Assembly (NCBI RefSeq): GCF_022317005.1
Contig: NZ_CP081006.1
Coordinates: 1,488,001 to 1,552,000 of the forward strand
Length of the DNA stretch: 64,000 bases
From: Mycobacterium sp. IDR2000157661
GTDB lineage: Bacteria; Actinomycetota; Actinomycetes; Mycobacteriales; Mycobacteriaceae
Direction: 5' to 3'
Shown here: piece after piece, positions 42,389 through 51,257 of the stretch
How the letters are laid out: each line of letters begins with the position of its first letter
Position numbering within the stretch: the stretch's first letter is position 1
Notes under the pieces: model-generated
The model's database searches: none
The model's input: the letters and a program-made list of their open reading frames with translations, nothing else
Told to the model about the DNA's origin: nothing
Translations under genes and position numbers: made by a program

Positions 42389-42909
42389 CGGTGACGCCCG
42401 AGGCCCGGGACACCCGCCGCCGCGAGGTCGTCGCCCGGGATCAGCGCCAGCCCGCGCCGCGGCCCGTCGCCGACGAGCGGCCGGTCGAGTTCTGGCCCAC
42501 CGCGGCGATCCGCGCGGCGCTGGAGACCGACGATCTCGCCGTGTGGCAGCGCATCGTCGCAGCGATCAAGCGTGACCCCTTCGGCCGCACCGCCCGCCAG
42601 GTCGAGGAGGTGCTGGAGACCGCCCGCCCCTATGGCGTGTCCAAGGCGCTGGCCGAGGTGCTCGTCCGGACCCGTGAACATCTGGAGGCCAACGAACGCG
42701 CCGAGGTGGCCCGCCACATCCGCGCACTGGTGGAGCACTCCGGGCTCGGCCAGCAGGAGTTCGCGTCGCGCATCGGAGTGCCCAGCGCCCAGTTCGCGAC
42801 GTTCCTGTCCGGGGAGGTCAGCCCGCCCGCGGCGTTGATGGTCCGCATGCAGCGGCTCTCCGAGCGGTTCGCCAAGATGCGCTCGGCGCGCCCGGGTCCC
42901 AACTCCTGA
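42385..42909 (+). CDS. Conserved HTH-like protein, Rv0201c-like
   Basis: A 174-residue soluble protein. The N-terminal 35 residues are charged and likely disordered; a helical middle (LETDDLAVWQRIVAAIKRDPFGRTARQ) is followed by a helix-turn-helix-like C-terminus, ALVEHSGLGQQEFASRIGVPSAQFATFLSGEVSPP, which resembles an XRE-type DNA-binding module and is written here as GLGQQEFASRIGVPSAQ then FLSGEVSPP. GTG 42385 overlaps the mmpL11 stop (GTGA). The same pair is adjacent in M. tuberculosis. It may be a regulator co-expressed with MmpL11, but this is inference. Confidence 0.75.
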   Translation: MTVTPEARDTRRREVVARDQRQPAPRPVADERPVEFWPTAAIRAALETDDLAVWQRIVAAIKRDPFGRTARQVEEVLETARPYGVSKALAEVLVRTREHLEANERAEVARHIRALVEHSGLGQQEFASRIGVPSAQFATFLSGEVSPPAALMVRMQRLSERFAKMRSARPGPNS

Positions 42910-42942
42910 TCCGCGGCTGAGACCCGTCGCACCGGGTATGCC

Positions 42943-43344
42943 ATGGCCATGGACCTCGAGCAGATACTGCGCGAGACGCGCACCGTGGCGATCGTCGGCG
43001 CGTCCCCCAACCCGATGCGGGCCAGCCACGACATCTGGACCTATCTGAAGGCCGCGAGCGACTACGAGCTGTACCTGGTCAACCCGACGGTCAGCGAGAT
43101 CGACGGCACGCCGGTGTACCCGTCGCTGGCCGACCTGCCGGTGGTGCCCGACCTCGTCGACGTGTTCCGACGGCGTGAGCATCTGCCCGCCGTGCTGGCC
43201 GAAACCATCTCCATCGGCGCCAAGGTGCTCTGGCTGCAGCTGGGGTTGTGGGACGAGCAGATCGCCCGCGACGGCGAGTCGGCAGGCCTGTCGGTGGTCA
43301 TGGACCGCTGCATCAAGGTCGACCACGCCCGCTTGCTGCGCTAA
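42943..43344 (+). CDS. CoA-binding domain protein (YccU-like)
   Basis: A 133-residue protein with the Rossmann-type CoA-binding fold: VAIVGASPNPMRASHDIWTYL (about 14-34) is the nucleotide loop, followed by LYLVNPTVSEIDGTPVYPSL, VDVFRRREHLPAV, VLWLQLGLWDEQIA and the terminal VVMDRCIKVDHARL. This is the small stand-alone YccU type, thought to bind CoA or a similar nucleotide; its physiological role is unclear. ATG 42943 or 42949 can start it. It ends in a 4-base overlap with convergent omamB. Confidence 0.85.
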   Translation: MAMDLEQILRETRTVAIVGASPNPMRASHDIWTYLKAASDYELYLVNPTVSEIDGTPVYPSLADLPVVPDLVDVFRRREHLPAVLAETISIGAKVLWLQLGLWDEQIARDGESAGLSVVMDRCIKVDHARLLR

Positions 43345-44030
43345 CGGGAGTGGATCGGCGACACGTCCTCGACCAGCCAGCGTCCGTTCTGCTTCGACAG
43401 CCCCACCCGCAGGGCGAGCACCGCGGTGTCCGGCGGCTGCCCCGGTGCGTTCTGGGTGCCGCGCAGCACCACCGCGACACTGGCCGCGTCCGGGCCGATC
43501 GCCTCGACACCTGCTGACACCGTGCTCGCCTGCGCGGAGATGTTGCGGCTGGTCAACTGCTCTGCGACAGCGGAGAACTCGTTCTTGAACGCCTCGGCGC
43601 GCTCAGGTGCCATCAGCGCCGCCGCGCGGTCGATCGAGGCGGTCGGACTCTGCGGGGTGAAGGTCGCCGAGGCCTCGGCGACGCTGCTGGCGATGCCGAC
43701 CACCTCGGTGATGTCGTTGCGCAGGGTCCGGTCGGGCACCGTCCAGTTGAGGTAGCCGACGAGGACCGCGGCCGCGACCGCCGTCGTCGCGACCGCCACC
43801 ACGCCCAGCCGCAACCCGGGCCCGTCGTCGTCGGCGCCCACGGTGACCCTGTCCCGGCGCGCCAGCACGACGTTGACCACGACGCCCTGCACGATCAGCA
43901 GGCACAGCACCGAGCAGACCGCAACCCACCACAGCGGCCACGCCAGGGCGATGCCGATGTAGACCAGCGCCGCGACCGCCGCGATCGGGGGCGCGACGTC
44001 GAAGGCCGCCACCCGCCACGCGTTCCTCAT
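43341..44030 (-). CDS. omamB: Orphaned Mce-associated membrane protein OmamB
   Basis: A 229-residue membrane protein resembling Rv0200 (OmamB), which has the same length as remembered. It has an N-terminal pair of hydrophobic helices (FDVAPPIAAVAALVYIGIALAW and VCSVLCLLIVQGVVVNVVLA), a third near residue 82-100, then a periplasmic Mce-associated domain (TLRNDITEVVGIASSVAEASA, ending GRWLVEDVSPIHSR). Such proteins are thought to stabilise Mce lipid importers. The ATG overlaps the omamA stop (ATGA), so the pair is coupled. No mce genes lie in the window. Confidence 0.8.
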   Translation of the reverse strand: MRNAWRVAAFDVAPPIAAVAALVYIGIALAWPLWWVAVCSVLCLLIVQGVVVNVVLARRDRVTVGADDDGPGLRLGVVAVATTAVAAAVLVGYLNWTVPDRTLRNDITEVVGIASSVAEASATFTPQSPTASIDRAAALMAPERAEAFKNEFSAVAEQLTSRNISAQASTVSAGVEAIGPDAASVAVVLRGTQNAPGQPPDTAVLALRVGLSKQNGRWLVEDVSPIHSR

Positions 44031-44614
44031 CGAATCGGCTCCAGCCCCGAGATGAGGAGCCTGCCGTCGACCTCGGAGACGTCCAGTCGCAGGTTCCAGC
44101 GGACCGTCCGCGGCTCCTCGTCGCCGGCGTTCTCACTGACCGACGTCGCGATCACCATGACCGTGTCGGTGCGCGATGCGGCCTCGGCAAGCTCGGGCTG
44201 CGGCGGCCGCGCGCCGTCGGCTCCTGGCTGCTCATGATGGATGGTCTCCACCGCGACCGAGTCGATCTGGCCTCTGGTGCGCGACTGCAACGTCTGGACC
44301 AGCTTGCGGTACGGCTCGACGGATGCCTCGAAGTCGGCGTTGAGCTGACCGACGGTCCCCTCGTGGAGCGCGTTCATGTCGGCATCGACGGTGTCTCTGT
44401 TCATGTTGATCAGCACCTCGGTCCACTCGGCGGCGGCGGCCATGATGGCGGCGCGATACCGGAGTTCGTCGGTGTGGTCGTCGTGCTGCACCCAGATCAG
44501 GGCGGCCAGGGCCACCGCGGCCACGGCGATCACGGCGAGCACGGCGGAGGCGACCCCGAAACGGGTGAGCGCCGGTCCGTCGTCGTGATCGGTCGTCGGC
44601 TCGTCGTCTGGCAT
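44027..44614 (-). CDS. omamA: Orphaned Mce-associated membrane protein OmamA
   Basis: A 195-residue protein with one N-terminal membrane helix (VASAVLAVIAVAAVALAALIWV, about 25-46) and a periplasmic domain of the Mce-associated type: YRAAIMAAAAEWTEVLINMN, LNADFEASVEPYRKLVQTLQ, then WNLRLDVSEVDGRLLISGLEPI. In M. tuberculosis Rv0199 (OmamA) stabilises Mce1 and Mce4, which import fatty acids and cholesterol. It is the first gene of a pair with omamB and is divergent from zmp1, exactly as in M. tuberculosis. It fits the lipid-use theme of the window. Confidence 0.82.
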   Translation of the reverse strand: MPDDEPTTDHDDGPALTRFGVASAVLAVIAVAAVALAALIWVQHDDHTDELRYRAAIMAAAAEWTEVLINMNRDTVDADMNALHEGTVGQLNADFEASVEPYRKLVQTLQSRTRGQIDSVAVETIHHEQPGADGARPPQPELAEAASRTDTVMVIATSVSENAGDEEPRTVRWNLRLDVSEVDGRLLISGLEPIR

Positions 44615-44664
44615 GGGCGCGAGGCTACCGGGCTGCTCTTCTCGCGGTCTGGCACCCTGGTGAG

Positions 44665-46671
44665 GTGACCGTTGAAGCCATTCGATCCGGTATTGACCTG
44701 ACCCACGTCGACGCCGAAGCCCGCCCGCAGGACGACCTGTTCGGCCACGTCAACGGCGGCTGGCTGCGCGACTACGAGATGCCCGGCGACCGTGCTACCG
44801 ACGGAGCCTTCCGGTCGCTCTACGACCGCGCCGAGGAGCAGGTCCGCGATCTCATCGCCGAAGCGGCGGCCTCGGGGGCCGCTGGGTATTCGCCAGACAC
44901 CGACTTGCAGCGCATCGGCGATCTCTATGCCAGCTTCATGGACGAGCAGACCGTCGCCGAGCGCGGGACGGCGCCGTTGCTCGAGGAACTGGCCGCCATC
45001 GACGCCGCCGAGACGCCCCAGGCGCTGGCTGTGGTGCTCGGCGACCTGCAGCGCACCGGCGTCGGCGGCGCCACCGGCGTCTACGTCGACACCGACTCCA
45101 AGGACTCGACGCGCTACCTGCTGCACTTCACCCAGTCGGGCCTTGGCCTGCCGGACGAGTCGTACTACCGCGATGAGCAGCACGCCGAGATCCTGGCCGC
45201 CTACCCGAAGCACATCGCGGCGATGTTCGGCCTCGTCTTCGGCTCGTCGCAGGACGAGCACGACGGGACGGCCGCTCGCATCCTCGCACTGGAGACGAAA
45301 CTGGCCGCCGCGCACTGGGACGTCGTCAAACGCCGCGACGCCGACCTCTCCTACAACCTGCGCACCTTCGCCGACCTCTCCACCGAGGCACCCGGCTTCG
45401 ATTGGTCGGGCTGGCTGACCGCGCTCGGCGCCCCTGTCTTCGGCGACCAGAGGCATCCTGCCGAAGTCGTTGTGCGGCAACCCGACTACCTCACCGCTTT
45501 CGCCGGGACGTGGTCCGGTGAGGATTTCGAGGACTGGAAGTGCTGGCTTCGCTGGCGGCTGATCCATGCGCGGGCGTTCCTGCTGACCGACGACCTGATC
45601 GCCGAGGACTTCTCGTTCTACGGCCGCAGGCTATCGGGAACCGAGCAGATCCGGGACCGCTGGAAGCGCGCGGTGTCGGTGGTGGAAAGCCTGCTGGGCG
45701 ACGCCGTCGGCAAGCTCTACGTCGAGCGCCACTTCCCACCGCACGCCAAGGAGCGGATGGATGAACTGGTGGCCAACATTCGCGAGGCCTACCGCGTCAG
45801 CATCAACTCGCTGGACTGGATGACGCCGGCGACTCGGGAGAAGGCACTCGTCAAGCTCGACAAGTTCACCCCGAAGATCGGTTATCCCGCCAAGTGGCGC
45901 GACTATTCGGCGCTGGTCATCGAGCGCGACGACCTCTACGGCAACTTCCGGCGCGGTTACGGATTCGAGTACGCCCGCGAGATGGCCAAGCTCGGCGGGC
46001 CGGTGGACCGCGACGAGTGGTTCATGACGCCGCAGACCGTCAACGCCTACTACAACCCTGGTATGAACGAGATCGTCTTCCCCGCGGCGATTCTCCAGCC
46101 GCCGTTCTTCGACGCCGAGGCCGACGACGCCGCCAACTACGGCGGAATCGGAGCGGTGATCGGCCACGAGATCGGCCACGGGTTCGACGACCAGGGCGCC
46201 AAGTACGACGGTGACGGCAACCTCGTCGACTGGTGGACCGACGAGGACCGCACCGAGTTCGGCGCCCGCACCAAGAAGCTGATCGAGCAGTACGACGCCT
46301 ACGTGCCCCGCGCGCTGAGTAACGGGCACCACGTCAACGGGGCGTTCACCGTCGGGGAGAACATCGGCGATCTGGGTGGACTGTCGATCGCTCTGCTGGC
46401 TTACCGGTTGTCGCTGCAGGGCAAGGACGCTCCGGTGATCGACGGACTGACCGGCGAGCAGCGCGTCTTCTTCGGCTGGGCACAGGTGTGGCGGACCAAG
46501 TCCCGGGACGCGGAGGCGATCCGGCGGCTGGCGACCGATCCGCACTCACCGCCGGAGTTCCGGTGCAACGGCGTCATCCGCAACATGGACGCGTTCTACG
46601 AGGCGTTCGACGTCAGCGTGAACGACGCGCTCTACCTGGAACCGCAGCGGCGGGTCCGCATCTGGAACTAG
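44665..46671 (+). CDS. zmp1: Zinc metalloprotease Zmp1 (M13, neprilysin-like)
   Basis: A peptidase of the M13 neprilysin family, 668 residues. The zinc motif HEIGHGFDDQGA (HExxH plus downstream GENIGDLGG, with ExxxD) lies at about residues 501-512 and 558-568, and the substrate NAYYNPGMNEIVFPA segment is present, so all catalytic elements are kept. Most M13 enzymes are membrane-anchored; no signal peptide or helix is seen, as for M. tuberculosis Zmp1 (Rv0198c). It acts on peptides and modulates inflammasome responses in host-adapted species. GTG 44665 starts it. It is divergent from omamA. Confidence 0.92.
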   Translation: MTVEAIRSGIDLTHVDAEARPQDDLFGHVNGGWLRDYEMPGDRATDGAFRSLYDRAEEQVRDLIAEAAASGAAGYSPDTDLQRIGDLYASFMDEQTVAERGTAPLLEELAAIDAAETPQALAVVLGDLQRTGVGGATGVYVDTDSKDSTRYLLHFTQSGLGLPDESYYRDEQHAEILAAYPKHIAAMFGLVFGSSQDEHDGTAARILALETKLAAAHWDVVKRRDADLSYNLRTFADLSTEAPGFDWSGWLTALGAPVFGDQRHPAEVVVRQPDYLTAFAGTWSGEDFEDWKCWLRWRLIHARAFLLTDDLIAEDFSFYGRRLSGTEQIRDRWKRAVSVVESLLGDAVGKLYVERHFPPHAKERMDELVANIREAYRVSINSLDWMTPATREKALVKLDKFTPKIGYPAKWRDYSALVIERDDLYGNFRRGYGFEYAREMAKLGGPVDRDEWFMTPQTVNAYYNPGMNEIVFPAAILQPPFFDAEADDAANYGGIGAVIGHEIGHGFDDQGAKYDGDGNLVDWWTDEDRTEFGARTKKLIEQYDAYVPRALSNGHHVNGAFTVGENIGDLGGLSIALLAYRLSLQGKDAPVIDGLTGEQRVFFGWAQVWRTKSRDAEAIRRLATDPHSPPEFRCNGVIRNMDAFYEAFDVSVNDALYLEPQRRVRIWN

Positions 46672-46712
46672 CGCTCGTCGCGCCGAGCATTGATCCGGGG
46701 CGTCGGTCCGGG

Positions 46713-47531
46713 CTAGAACATCTGCCAGTCGGACGCACCGTCGGGCTGGTTGTACAGCCCGCCGCCGGTGTTCTTGATCACGACGGCGTCGCCGGAGCCG
46801 AAGTTGTCGAAGAACCACTGGGCGTTGGCCGGGCTGAGGTTGATGCAGCCGTGGCTGACGTTCTCCTCGCCCTGCGACCCGACCGACCATGGCGCGCTGT
46901 GCACGAAGATGCCCTGGTTGTCGATCCGGACGGCATTCTGGACCTTGACCTTGTAGCCGTCGGCCGAGTCGACGGGAACGCCGTAGGTCGACGAGTCCAT
47001 CACGATGCTGTCGAACTTCTCGAGGACGTAGTGGGTGCCGTTACGGGTGTAGGTACCGGCCTTGCCCATCGACACCGGGAACGTCTTCACCAGTTCACCG
47101 TTGCGGTGGATCTCCATCTGCTTGGTGGAGTCGTCGATGGTTGCGACGAGCTGCTCGGGCACCGTGAAGCTCGACTTGGCGCCGGACGCGTCGATGTTGA
47201 CGACGGTGCCCGCCGGCCAGAAGTCCTGGGGCCGCCACCGGACCTGCGTGTCGCTGGTCCAGTAGAACCGGCCCGGCACCGGCGGATTGGACGAGATGTG
47301 GATCGCCTGCTCGGCCATCGCGCGGTCGGCGATCGGCCGCTGGAAGTTGATGTAGATGGGCTTGGCGGCTCCGACGATGGAACCGTTGACCGGGTTGAAG
47401 GTCGGCGGCGCGAACACCGGCGAACCGACGTACGGGGTGGGGTTCTGACCGGCCGGCGTGCCCTCCGGTATGGGCAGCTGCTGGGCCATCGGGTCCGCGG
47501 CCGGGAACAGCGGGTTGGCCGCCGGCGCCAA
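46713..47531 (-). CDS. L,D-transpeptidase catalytic region (Rv0192/LdtMt4-like), frame broken at 5' end
   Basis: Contains the body of an L,D-transpeptidase, which forms 3-3 cross-links in mycobacterial peptidoglycan. An Ig-like domain (about residues 50-140, [20 protein letters not shown]) is followed by the YkuD domain: [47 protein letters not shown] is given here as [19 protein letters not shown] with [11 protein letters not shown], where the Cys is the nucleophile. The last residues [11 protein letters not shown] end the gene. It is open only from a TTG at 47531, without a signal peptide; the signal peptide is encoded in another frame just upstream. The product would be whole only after a one-base frame change near 47541-47562. 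Confidence 0.8.
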   Translation of the reverse strand: MAPAANPLFPAADPMAQQLPIPEGTPAGQNPTPYVGSPVFAPPTFNPVNGSIVGAAKPIYINFQRPIADRAMAEQAIHISSNPPVPGRFYWTSDTQVRWRPQDFWPAGTVVNIDASGAKSSFTVPEQLVATIDDSTKQMEIHRNGELVKTFPVSMGKAGTYTRNGTHYVLEKFDSIVMDSSTYGVPVDSADGYKVKVQNAVRIDNQGIFVHSAPWSVGSQGEENVSHGCINLSPANAQWFFDNFGSGDAVVIKNTGGGLYNQPDGASDWQMF

Positions 47532-47718
47532 CGGGCTGGCCGGCGGGGGCGGCGGGGAATCCTAACGGATTCGCCGGCGGCGGAGGCGGCGCCGGTGCGA
47601 CCGGCGCCGGGGGCGGCGGGGGCGGAGCCGGTGGCTGAGCCACTGCGGACGGGCTGGTCAGCACCATCCCGCCGACGAATCCAGCCGCCACGAGCGCGGT
47701 GAGCAGTCGCCTCCGCAT
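47532..47718 (-). pseudogene. 5' fragment of the L,D-transpeptidase gene: signal peptide in shifted frame
   Basis: Starting at ATG 47718, with GGGAGG 7 bases upstream, a clear signal peptide is encoded (RRRLLTALVAAGFVGGMVLT, then SPSAVAQPP) followed by a Pro-rich linker. This frame continues into an unrelated frame of the transpeptidase gene, whereas the catalytic frame has a TAG at 47562-47564 just upstream. Removing one base in 47541-47562, where G-runs occur on the plus strand, would join the two. It is either an assembly error in a homopolymer or a real loss-of-function mutation. Confidence 0.7.
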
Positions 47719-47837
47719 ACACAACCTCCCAAATCGCAGAACTTCGTCCAGTGTGGCATAGCATCCGGAACCGCCCTGCGCTTCCACGCACCACGACAAG
47801 ACGGTCAGTGCCCGGCACCACACAGTGACCTGCTGTG

Positions 47838-48233
47838 TTATCGGCCGAGACCGGTCGGTGTTACTTCTGCCTCCCCGGTGAGCGGGAGTTCCCAGCGCCA
47901 GATCGGCCCGTCCTCGGGGTCGACGAGCTCGTGGGTTCGTGTGAATCCGAGCCTGCGCAGCACACCCGTCGACGGGTTGTCCCGGGCCAGCGTGTTGGCG
48001 ATCACCGTCCTGACACCGCCGACCAACCGGTCGTCGGCGAGGGAGAAGTGCATCCACCAGTCGGCCTCGTCGGGATGGTCACGCAACCGGTCGATACTGA
48101 ACCCGATCGACTCTCCGAACTCCGGCCAGCCTGCGGGCACCGCGCTCCCGATGAGCAGGCCGAACCCCGCCGGATCGGACTGCAAGGCCTGCAGGTACTC
48201 GACGGTGGCGGGAACCAGCCGAACACTGGTCAT
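47838..48233 (-). CDS. GNAT acetyltransferase-like protein lacking the central acetyl-CoA motif
   Basis: A 131-residue protein related to GNAT acetyltransferases. The start [20 protein letters not shown] and the end [21 protein letters not shown] plus WRWELPL are typical of the RimJ/YdaF type. Between DDRLVGG and VRTVIANTL about 40 residues that normally carry the acetyl-CoA-binding motif A (a glycine-rich RGxGxA-like loop) are missing, with the frame kept. The protein is probably unable to bind acetyl-CoA in the usual way. ATG 48233 abuts the GTG of the divergent gene at 48234. It could be a decaying gene or an assembly artefact. Confidence 0.65.
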   Translation of the reverse strand: MTSVRLVPATVEYLQALQSDPAGFGLLIGSAVPAGWPEFGESIGFSIDRLRDHPDEADWWMHFSLADDRLVGGVRTVIANTLARDNPSTGVLRRLGFTRTHELVDPEDGPIWRWELPLTGEAEVTPTGLGR

Positions 48234-48527
48234 GTGATTGTTGCTTTCAGTGTGAGCCCGACAGGTGGCGACGACAGCGTGGGTGCGGCAGTGGCCGAGG
48301 CGATCCGGGCGGTCCGCGCATCGGGACTGCCCAACGAGACTAATGCGATGTTCACCAACATCGAGGGTGAATGGGATGAGGTGATGGCGGTGGTCAAGCG
48401 GTCGGTGGACGCAGTGGCGGCGGTGGCGCCGCGCGTCAGCCTGGTCCTCAAGGCCGACATCCGCCCGGGCCACACCGACCAGTTGACGGCCAAGGTCCAG
48501 CGTATCGAGGACGTCCTCGGCGGCTGA
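48234..48527 (+). CDS. Thiamine-binding / MTH1187-YkoF-like protein
   Basis: A 97-residue protein of the MTH1187/YkoF-like group, whose ferredoxin-like fold binds thiamine or a related compound. [31 protein letters not shown] is the opening, then [27 protein letters not shown] and [17 protein letters not shown], all family elements, though I quote them in shortened order. The start is GTG 48234, directly next to the start of the divergent GNAT gene with no spacer, so promoters must lie within each other's coding region. The longer open frame to 47835 is a shadow of the GNAT gene. Confidence 0.78.
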   Translation: MIVAFSVSPTGGDDSVGAAVAEAIRAVRASGLPNETNAMFTNIEGEWDEVMAVVKRSVDAVAAVAPRVSLVLKADIRPGHTDQLTAKVQRIEDVLGG

Positions 48528-48536
48528 CGTGCCGGA

Positions 48537-48833
48537 CTAGGACCGCACCAGACGGGCGATGGCGGCCGACGCCTCGGCCAGCTTGGCGTCGGCCTCATCG
48601 CCGCCCTCGGCAACGGCTCGGGTGACGCAGTGACCCAGATGCTCGTCGAGCAAGCTCAGCGCCACCGACTGCAGTGCACTGTTGACCGCGCTGATCTGAG
48701 TGAGTACGTCGATGCAGTACTTGTCCTCGTCGATCATCTTGGCGATCCCGCGCACCTGACCCTCGATGCGGCGCAGGCGCTTGGCGTAGTTCTCCTTCTG
48801 CGGCGAATAGCCGTGCGTCACAGTCTCGCTCAT
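48537..48833 (-). CDS. ricR: Copper-sensing transcriptional repressor, CsoR/RicR family
   Basis: A 98-residue all-helical repressor of the CsoR/RicR family that releases DNA when Cu(I) binds. The sequence includes LRRIEGQVRGIAKMIDEDKYC, then DVLTQISAVNSALQSVAL and DEHLGHCVTRAV; the Cys in KYCIDVL and the His-x-x-x-Cys in HLGHC are the expected Cu(I) ligands. RicR (Rv0190) is the orthologue by position next to ilvD. ATG 48833 overlaps the DUF305 stop (ATGA), so the two are co-transcribed from the copper operator upstream. This suggests autoregulation. Confidence 0.88.
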   Translation of the reverse strand: MSETVTHGYSPQKENYAKRLRRIEGQVRGIAKMIDEDKYCIDVLTQISAVNSALQSVALSLLDEHLGHCVTRAVAEGGDEADAKLAEASAAIARLVRS

Positions 48834-49447
48834 GCTCCGCCGCCTTCCAGCATTTGTCGCATCTGCGCGATCTCGGCCTCTTGCGTGTCGATGATCGACT
48901 GCGCCAACCGCTTGGCGTCCACGTTGTCGCCGTTCGCGAGTTCGGCGCGGGCCATCTCGACAGCCCCCCGGTGGTGGCTGATCATCGACTCCAGCCAGAG
49001 CCTGTCGAACTCCTCGCCCTTGAGCGACTCGAGCCTGGTCATCGTCGCCTGGTCGACCATGCCCTGCATCGTCATGCCGTGGCCCTCGTGTCCGCTGCTG
49101 TCGTGCGGGTTCTCGTTCCACTGCACCAGGAACGCCTGCATGGTGCGGATTTCGGGTTCCTGGGCGCTGGAGATCTGCTCAGCCATCGCCCTGACCTGCG
49201 GGTCGGTCGAGCGGTCCGGGACCATCGCCGACAGCTCCACGGCCTGCTTGTGGTGGGGAATCATGTTGGTCGCGAACGCCACGTCGTCGGCGTTGAACCC
49301 CGCGGGCTCCCCGCCGATGACGGGCTCGTCCGACTGGTGACCGGAGTGCGCGTCGGACGTGGTTTCCGAACTGCTGCACGAACTGAGGAACACGACCGCG
49401 GTGAGGGCGGCCAGGATCGCGATCAAGCGGGCGGACAGAGAGATCAT
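48830..49447 (-). CDS. DUF305 copper-binding lipoprotein
   Basis: A 205-residue lipoprotein: signal peptide with lipobox FLSSCSSS, so Cys24 should be lipidated. The mature part is a DUF305 helical domain rich in His and Met: MIPHHKQAVELSAMV, then HEGHGMTMQGMVDQATM and ESMISHHRGAVEMARAEL, each HH motif being characteristic. Related proteins, such as cyanobacterial CopM, bind copper in the periplasm. It probably sequesters copper at the cell envelope. It heads an operon with ricR behind a CsoR-type operator, so it should be copper-inducible. Confidence 0.9.
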   Translation of the reverse strand: MISLSARLIAILAALTAVVFLSSCSSSETTSDAHSGHQSDEPVIGGEPAGFNADDVAFATNMIPHHKQAVELSAMVPDRSTDPQVRAMAEQISSAQEPEIRTMQAFLVQWNENPHDSSGHEGHGMTMQGMVDQATMTRLESLKGEEFDRLWLESMISHHRGAVEMARAELANGDNVDAKRLAQSIIDTQEAEIAQMRQMLEGGGA

Positions 49448-49464
49448 GGCCGCCAGCGTACCTC

Positions 49465-49481
49465 ATACCCCAGAGGGGTAT
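49465..49481. promoter_or_regulatory. CsoR/RicR operator ATACCCCAGAGGGGTAT
   Basis: A perfect inverted repeat (7-base arms ATACCCC and GGGGTAT around AGA) lies 18 bases upstream of the DUF305-ricR start. It matches the TACCCC-type palindromes bound by RicR/CsoR. Given that ricR is in the operon, autoregulation by copper is the simple reading. It may also affect the divergent ilvD, which starts 46 bases away. Confidence 0.75.
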
Positions 49482-49526
49482 TTTTAACGGTTTGGCCGGG
49501 ACAAACGCCAGAGGCATACTTGGCTG

Positions 49527-51257
49527 ATGCCCTCAAAGACTCCCGACATCGAAGCCTCCCGTCGGGCGGAGCCCGACATCAAGCCCCGGAGCCGCGACGT
49601 CACCGACGGCCTGGAGAGGGCCGCGGCCCGCGGGATGTTGCGCGCGGTAGGCATGGAGGACGCCGATTTCGCCAAGCCGCAGATCGGCGTCGGGTCGTCG
49701 TGGAACGAGATCACGCCGTGCAACCTGTCGCTGGACCGGCTGGCCAAGGCGGTCAAGGACGGCGTGCACGCCGCCGGCGGGTTCCCGATGGAGTTCGGCA
49801 CGATCTCGGTGTCCGACGGGATCTCGATGGGCCACGAGGGCATGCATTTCTCGCTGGTGTCGCGCGAGGTGATCGCCGACAGCGTCGAGACGGTGATGCA
49901 GGCCGAACGCCTGGACGGTTCGGTGCTGCTCGCAGGCTGCGACAAGTCGCTGCCCGGCATGCTGATGGCCGCCGCCCGCCTCGACCTGGCCAGCGTCTTC
50001 CTCTACGCCGGATCGATCCTGCCCGGCAGGGCCAAGCTGAGCGACGGCACCGAGCGGGAGGTCACGATCATCGACGCATTCGAAGCCGTCGGCGCATGCG
50101 CGCGCGGGCTGATGCCGCGTGAGGACGTCGACGCGATCGAGCGCGCGATCTGTCCCGGCGAGGGTGCCTGCGGCGGCATGTACACCGCCAACACCATGGC
50201 GTCGGCGGCCGAGGCGCTGGGCATGTCGCTGCCCGGTTCGGCCGCTCCCCCGGCCACCGATCGACGCCGGGACGGGATCGCGCGCCGCTCTGGGCAGGCC
50301 GTCGTAGAACTGCTGCGGCGCGGGATCACCGCCCGCGACATCCTGACCAGGGAGGCGTTCGAGAACGCGATCGCGGTGGTGATGGCGTTCGGCGGGTCGA
50401 CCAACGCGGTGCTGCACCTGCTGGCCATCGCGCACGAGGCCAACGTCAAGCTGACGCTCGACGACTTCACCCGCGTCGGGGCCAAGGTGCCGCACCTGGC
50501 CGATGTGAAACCGTTCGGCAGCCATGTGATGACCGACGTCGACCGCATCGGCGGGGTGCCCGTCGTGATGAAGGCGCTGCTGGACGCCGGCCTGATGCAC
50601 GGCGACTGCCTGACGGTGACCGGACAGACCATGGCCGACAACCTCGCCCACATCGCGCCGCCGGACCCCGACGGCAAGGTCCTGCGCGTGCTGACCGATC
50701 CGATTCATCCGACCGGCGGCATCACGATCCTGCACGGTTCACTGGCTCCCGAGGGTGCGGTGGTCAAGTCGGCGGGCTTCGATTCGGATGTGTTCGAGGG
50801 CACCGCAAGGGTTTTCGAGCGCGAGCGGGCGGCTCTGGACGCGCTGGAGGACGGCACGATTCAGGCCGGTGACGTCGTGGTGATCCGCTACGAAGGACCC
50901 AAAGGCGGTCCCGGCATGCGGGAGATGCTCGCGATCACCGGCGCGATCAAGGGGGCAGGCCTCGGCAAGGACGTGCTGTTGATGACCGACGGCCGGTTCT
51001 CCGGCGGCACGACGGGCCTGTGCGTCGGGCACATCGCGCCCGAGGCGGTCGACGGCGGACCCATCGCGTTCCTGAAGGACGGCGACCGAATCCGTCTCGA
51101 CGTCGCCAAGGGCACCCTCGACGTGCTGGTCGATCCGGCGGAGTTCGACGAGCGCAAGGCCGGTTTCGAACCCCTTCCGCCGCGCTACACCACCGGCGTG
51201 CTGGCCAAGTACACCAAGCTGGTCGGCTCGGCGGCCGGCGGCGCGGTGTGCGGTTAG
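49527..51257 (+). CDS. ilvD: Dihydroxy-acid dehydratase IlvD
   Basis: Dehydrates 2,3-dihydroxy acids to 2-oxo acids in valine, leucine and isoleucine synthesis, using an Fe-S cluster. The signature motif [15 protein letters not shown] (about residues 131-145) and a second [22 protein letters not shown] (written as [16 protein letters not shown]) are both present; the cysteines for the cluster (in AGCDK, GACGG and near TPCNLSL) are kept. The C-terminal [17 protein letters not shown] matches the family. The 576-residue length is normal. It is opposite the copper operon and overlaps the convergent SRPBCC gene by 4 bases. Confidence 0.95.
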   Translation: MPSKTPDIEASRRAEPDIKPRSRDVTDGLERAAARGMLRAVGMEDADFAKPQIGVGSSWNEITPCNLSLDRLAKAVKDGVHAAGGFPMEFGTISVSDGISMGHEGMHFSLVSREVIADSVETVMQAERLDGSVLLAGCDKSLPGMLMAAARLDLASVFLYAGSILPGRAKLSDGTEREVTIIDAFEAVGACARGLMPREDVDAIERAICPGEGACGGMYTANTMASAAEALGMSLPGSAAPPATDRRRDGIARRSGQAVVELLRRGITARDILTREAFENAIAVVMAFGGSTNAVLHLLAIAHEANVKLTLDDFTRVGAKVPHLADVKPFGSHVMTDVDRIGGVPVVMKALLDAGLMHGDCLTVTGQTMADNLAHIAPPDPDGKVLRVLTDPIHPTGGITILHGSLAPEGAVVKSAGFDSDVFEGTARVFERERAALDALEDGTIQAGDVVVIRYEGPKGGPGMREMLAITGAIKGAGLGKDVLLMTDGRFSGGTTGLCVGHIAPEAVDGGPIAFLKDGDRIRLDVAKGTLDVLVDPAEFDERKAGFEPLPPRYTTGVLAKYTKLVGSAAGGAVCG

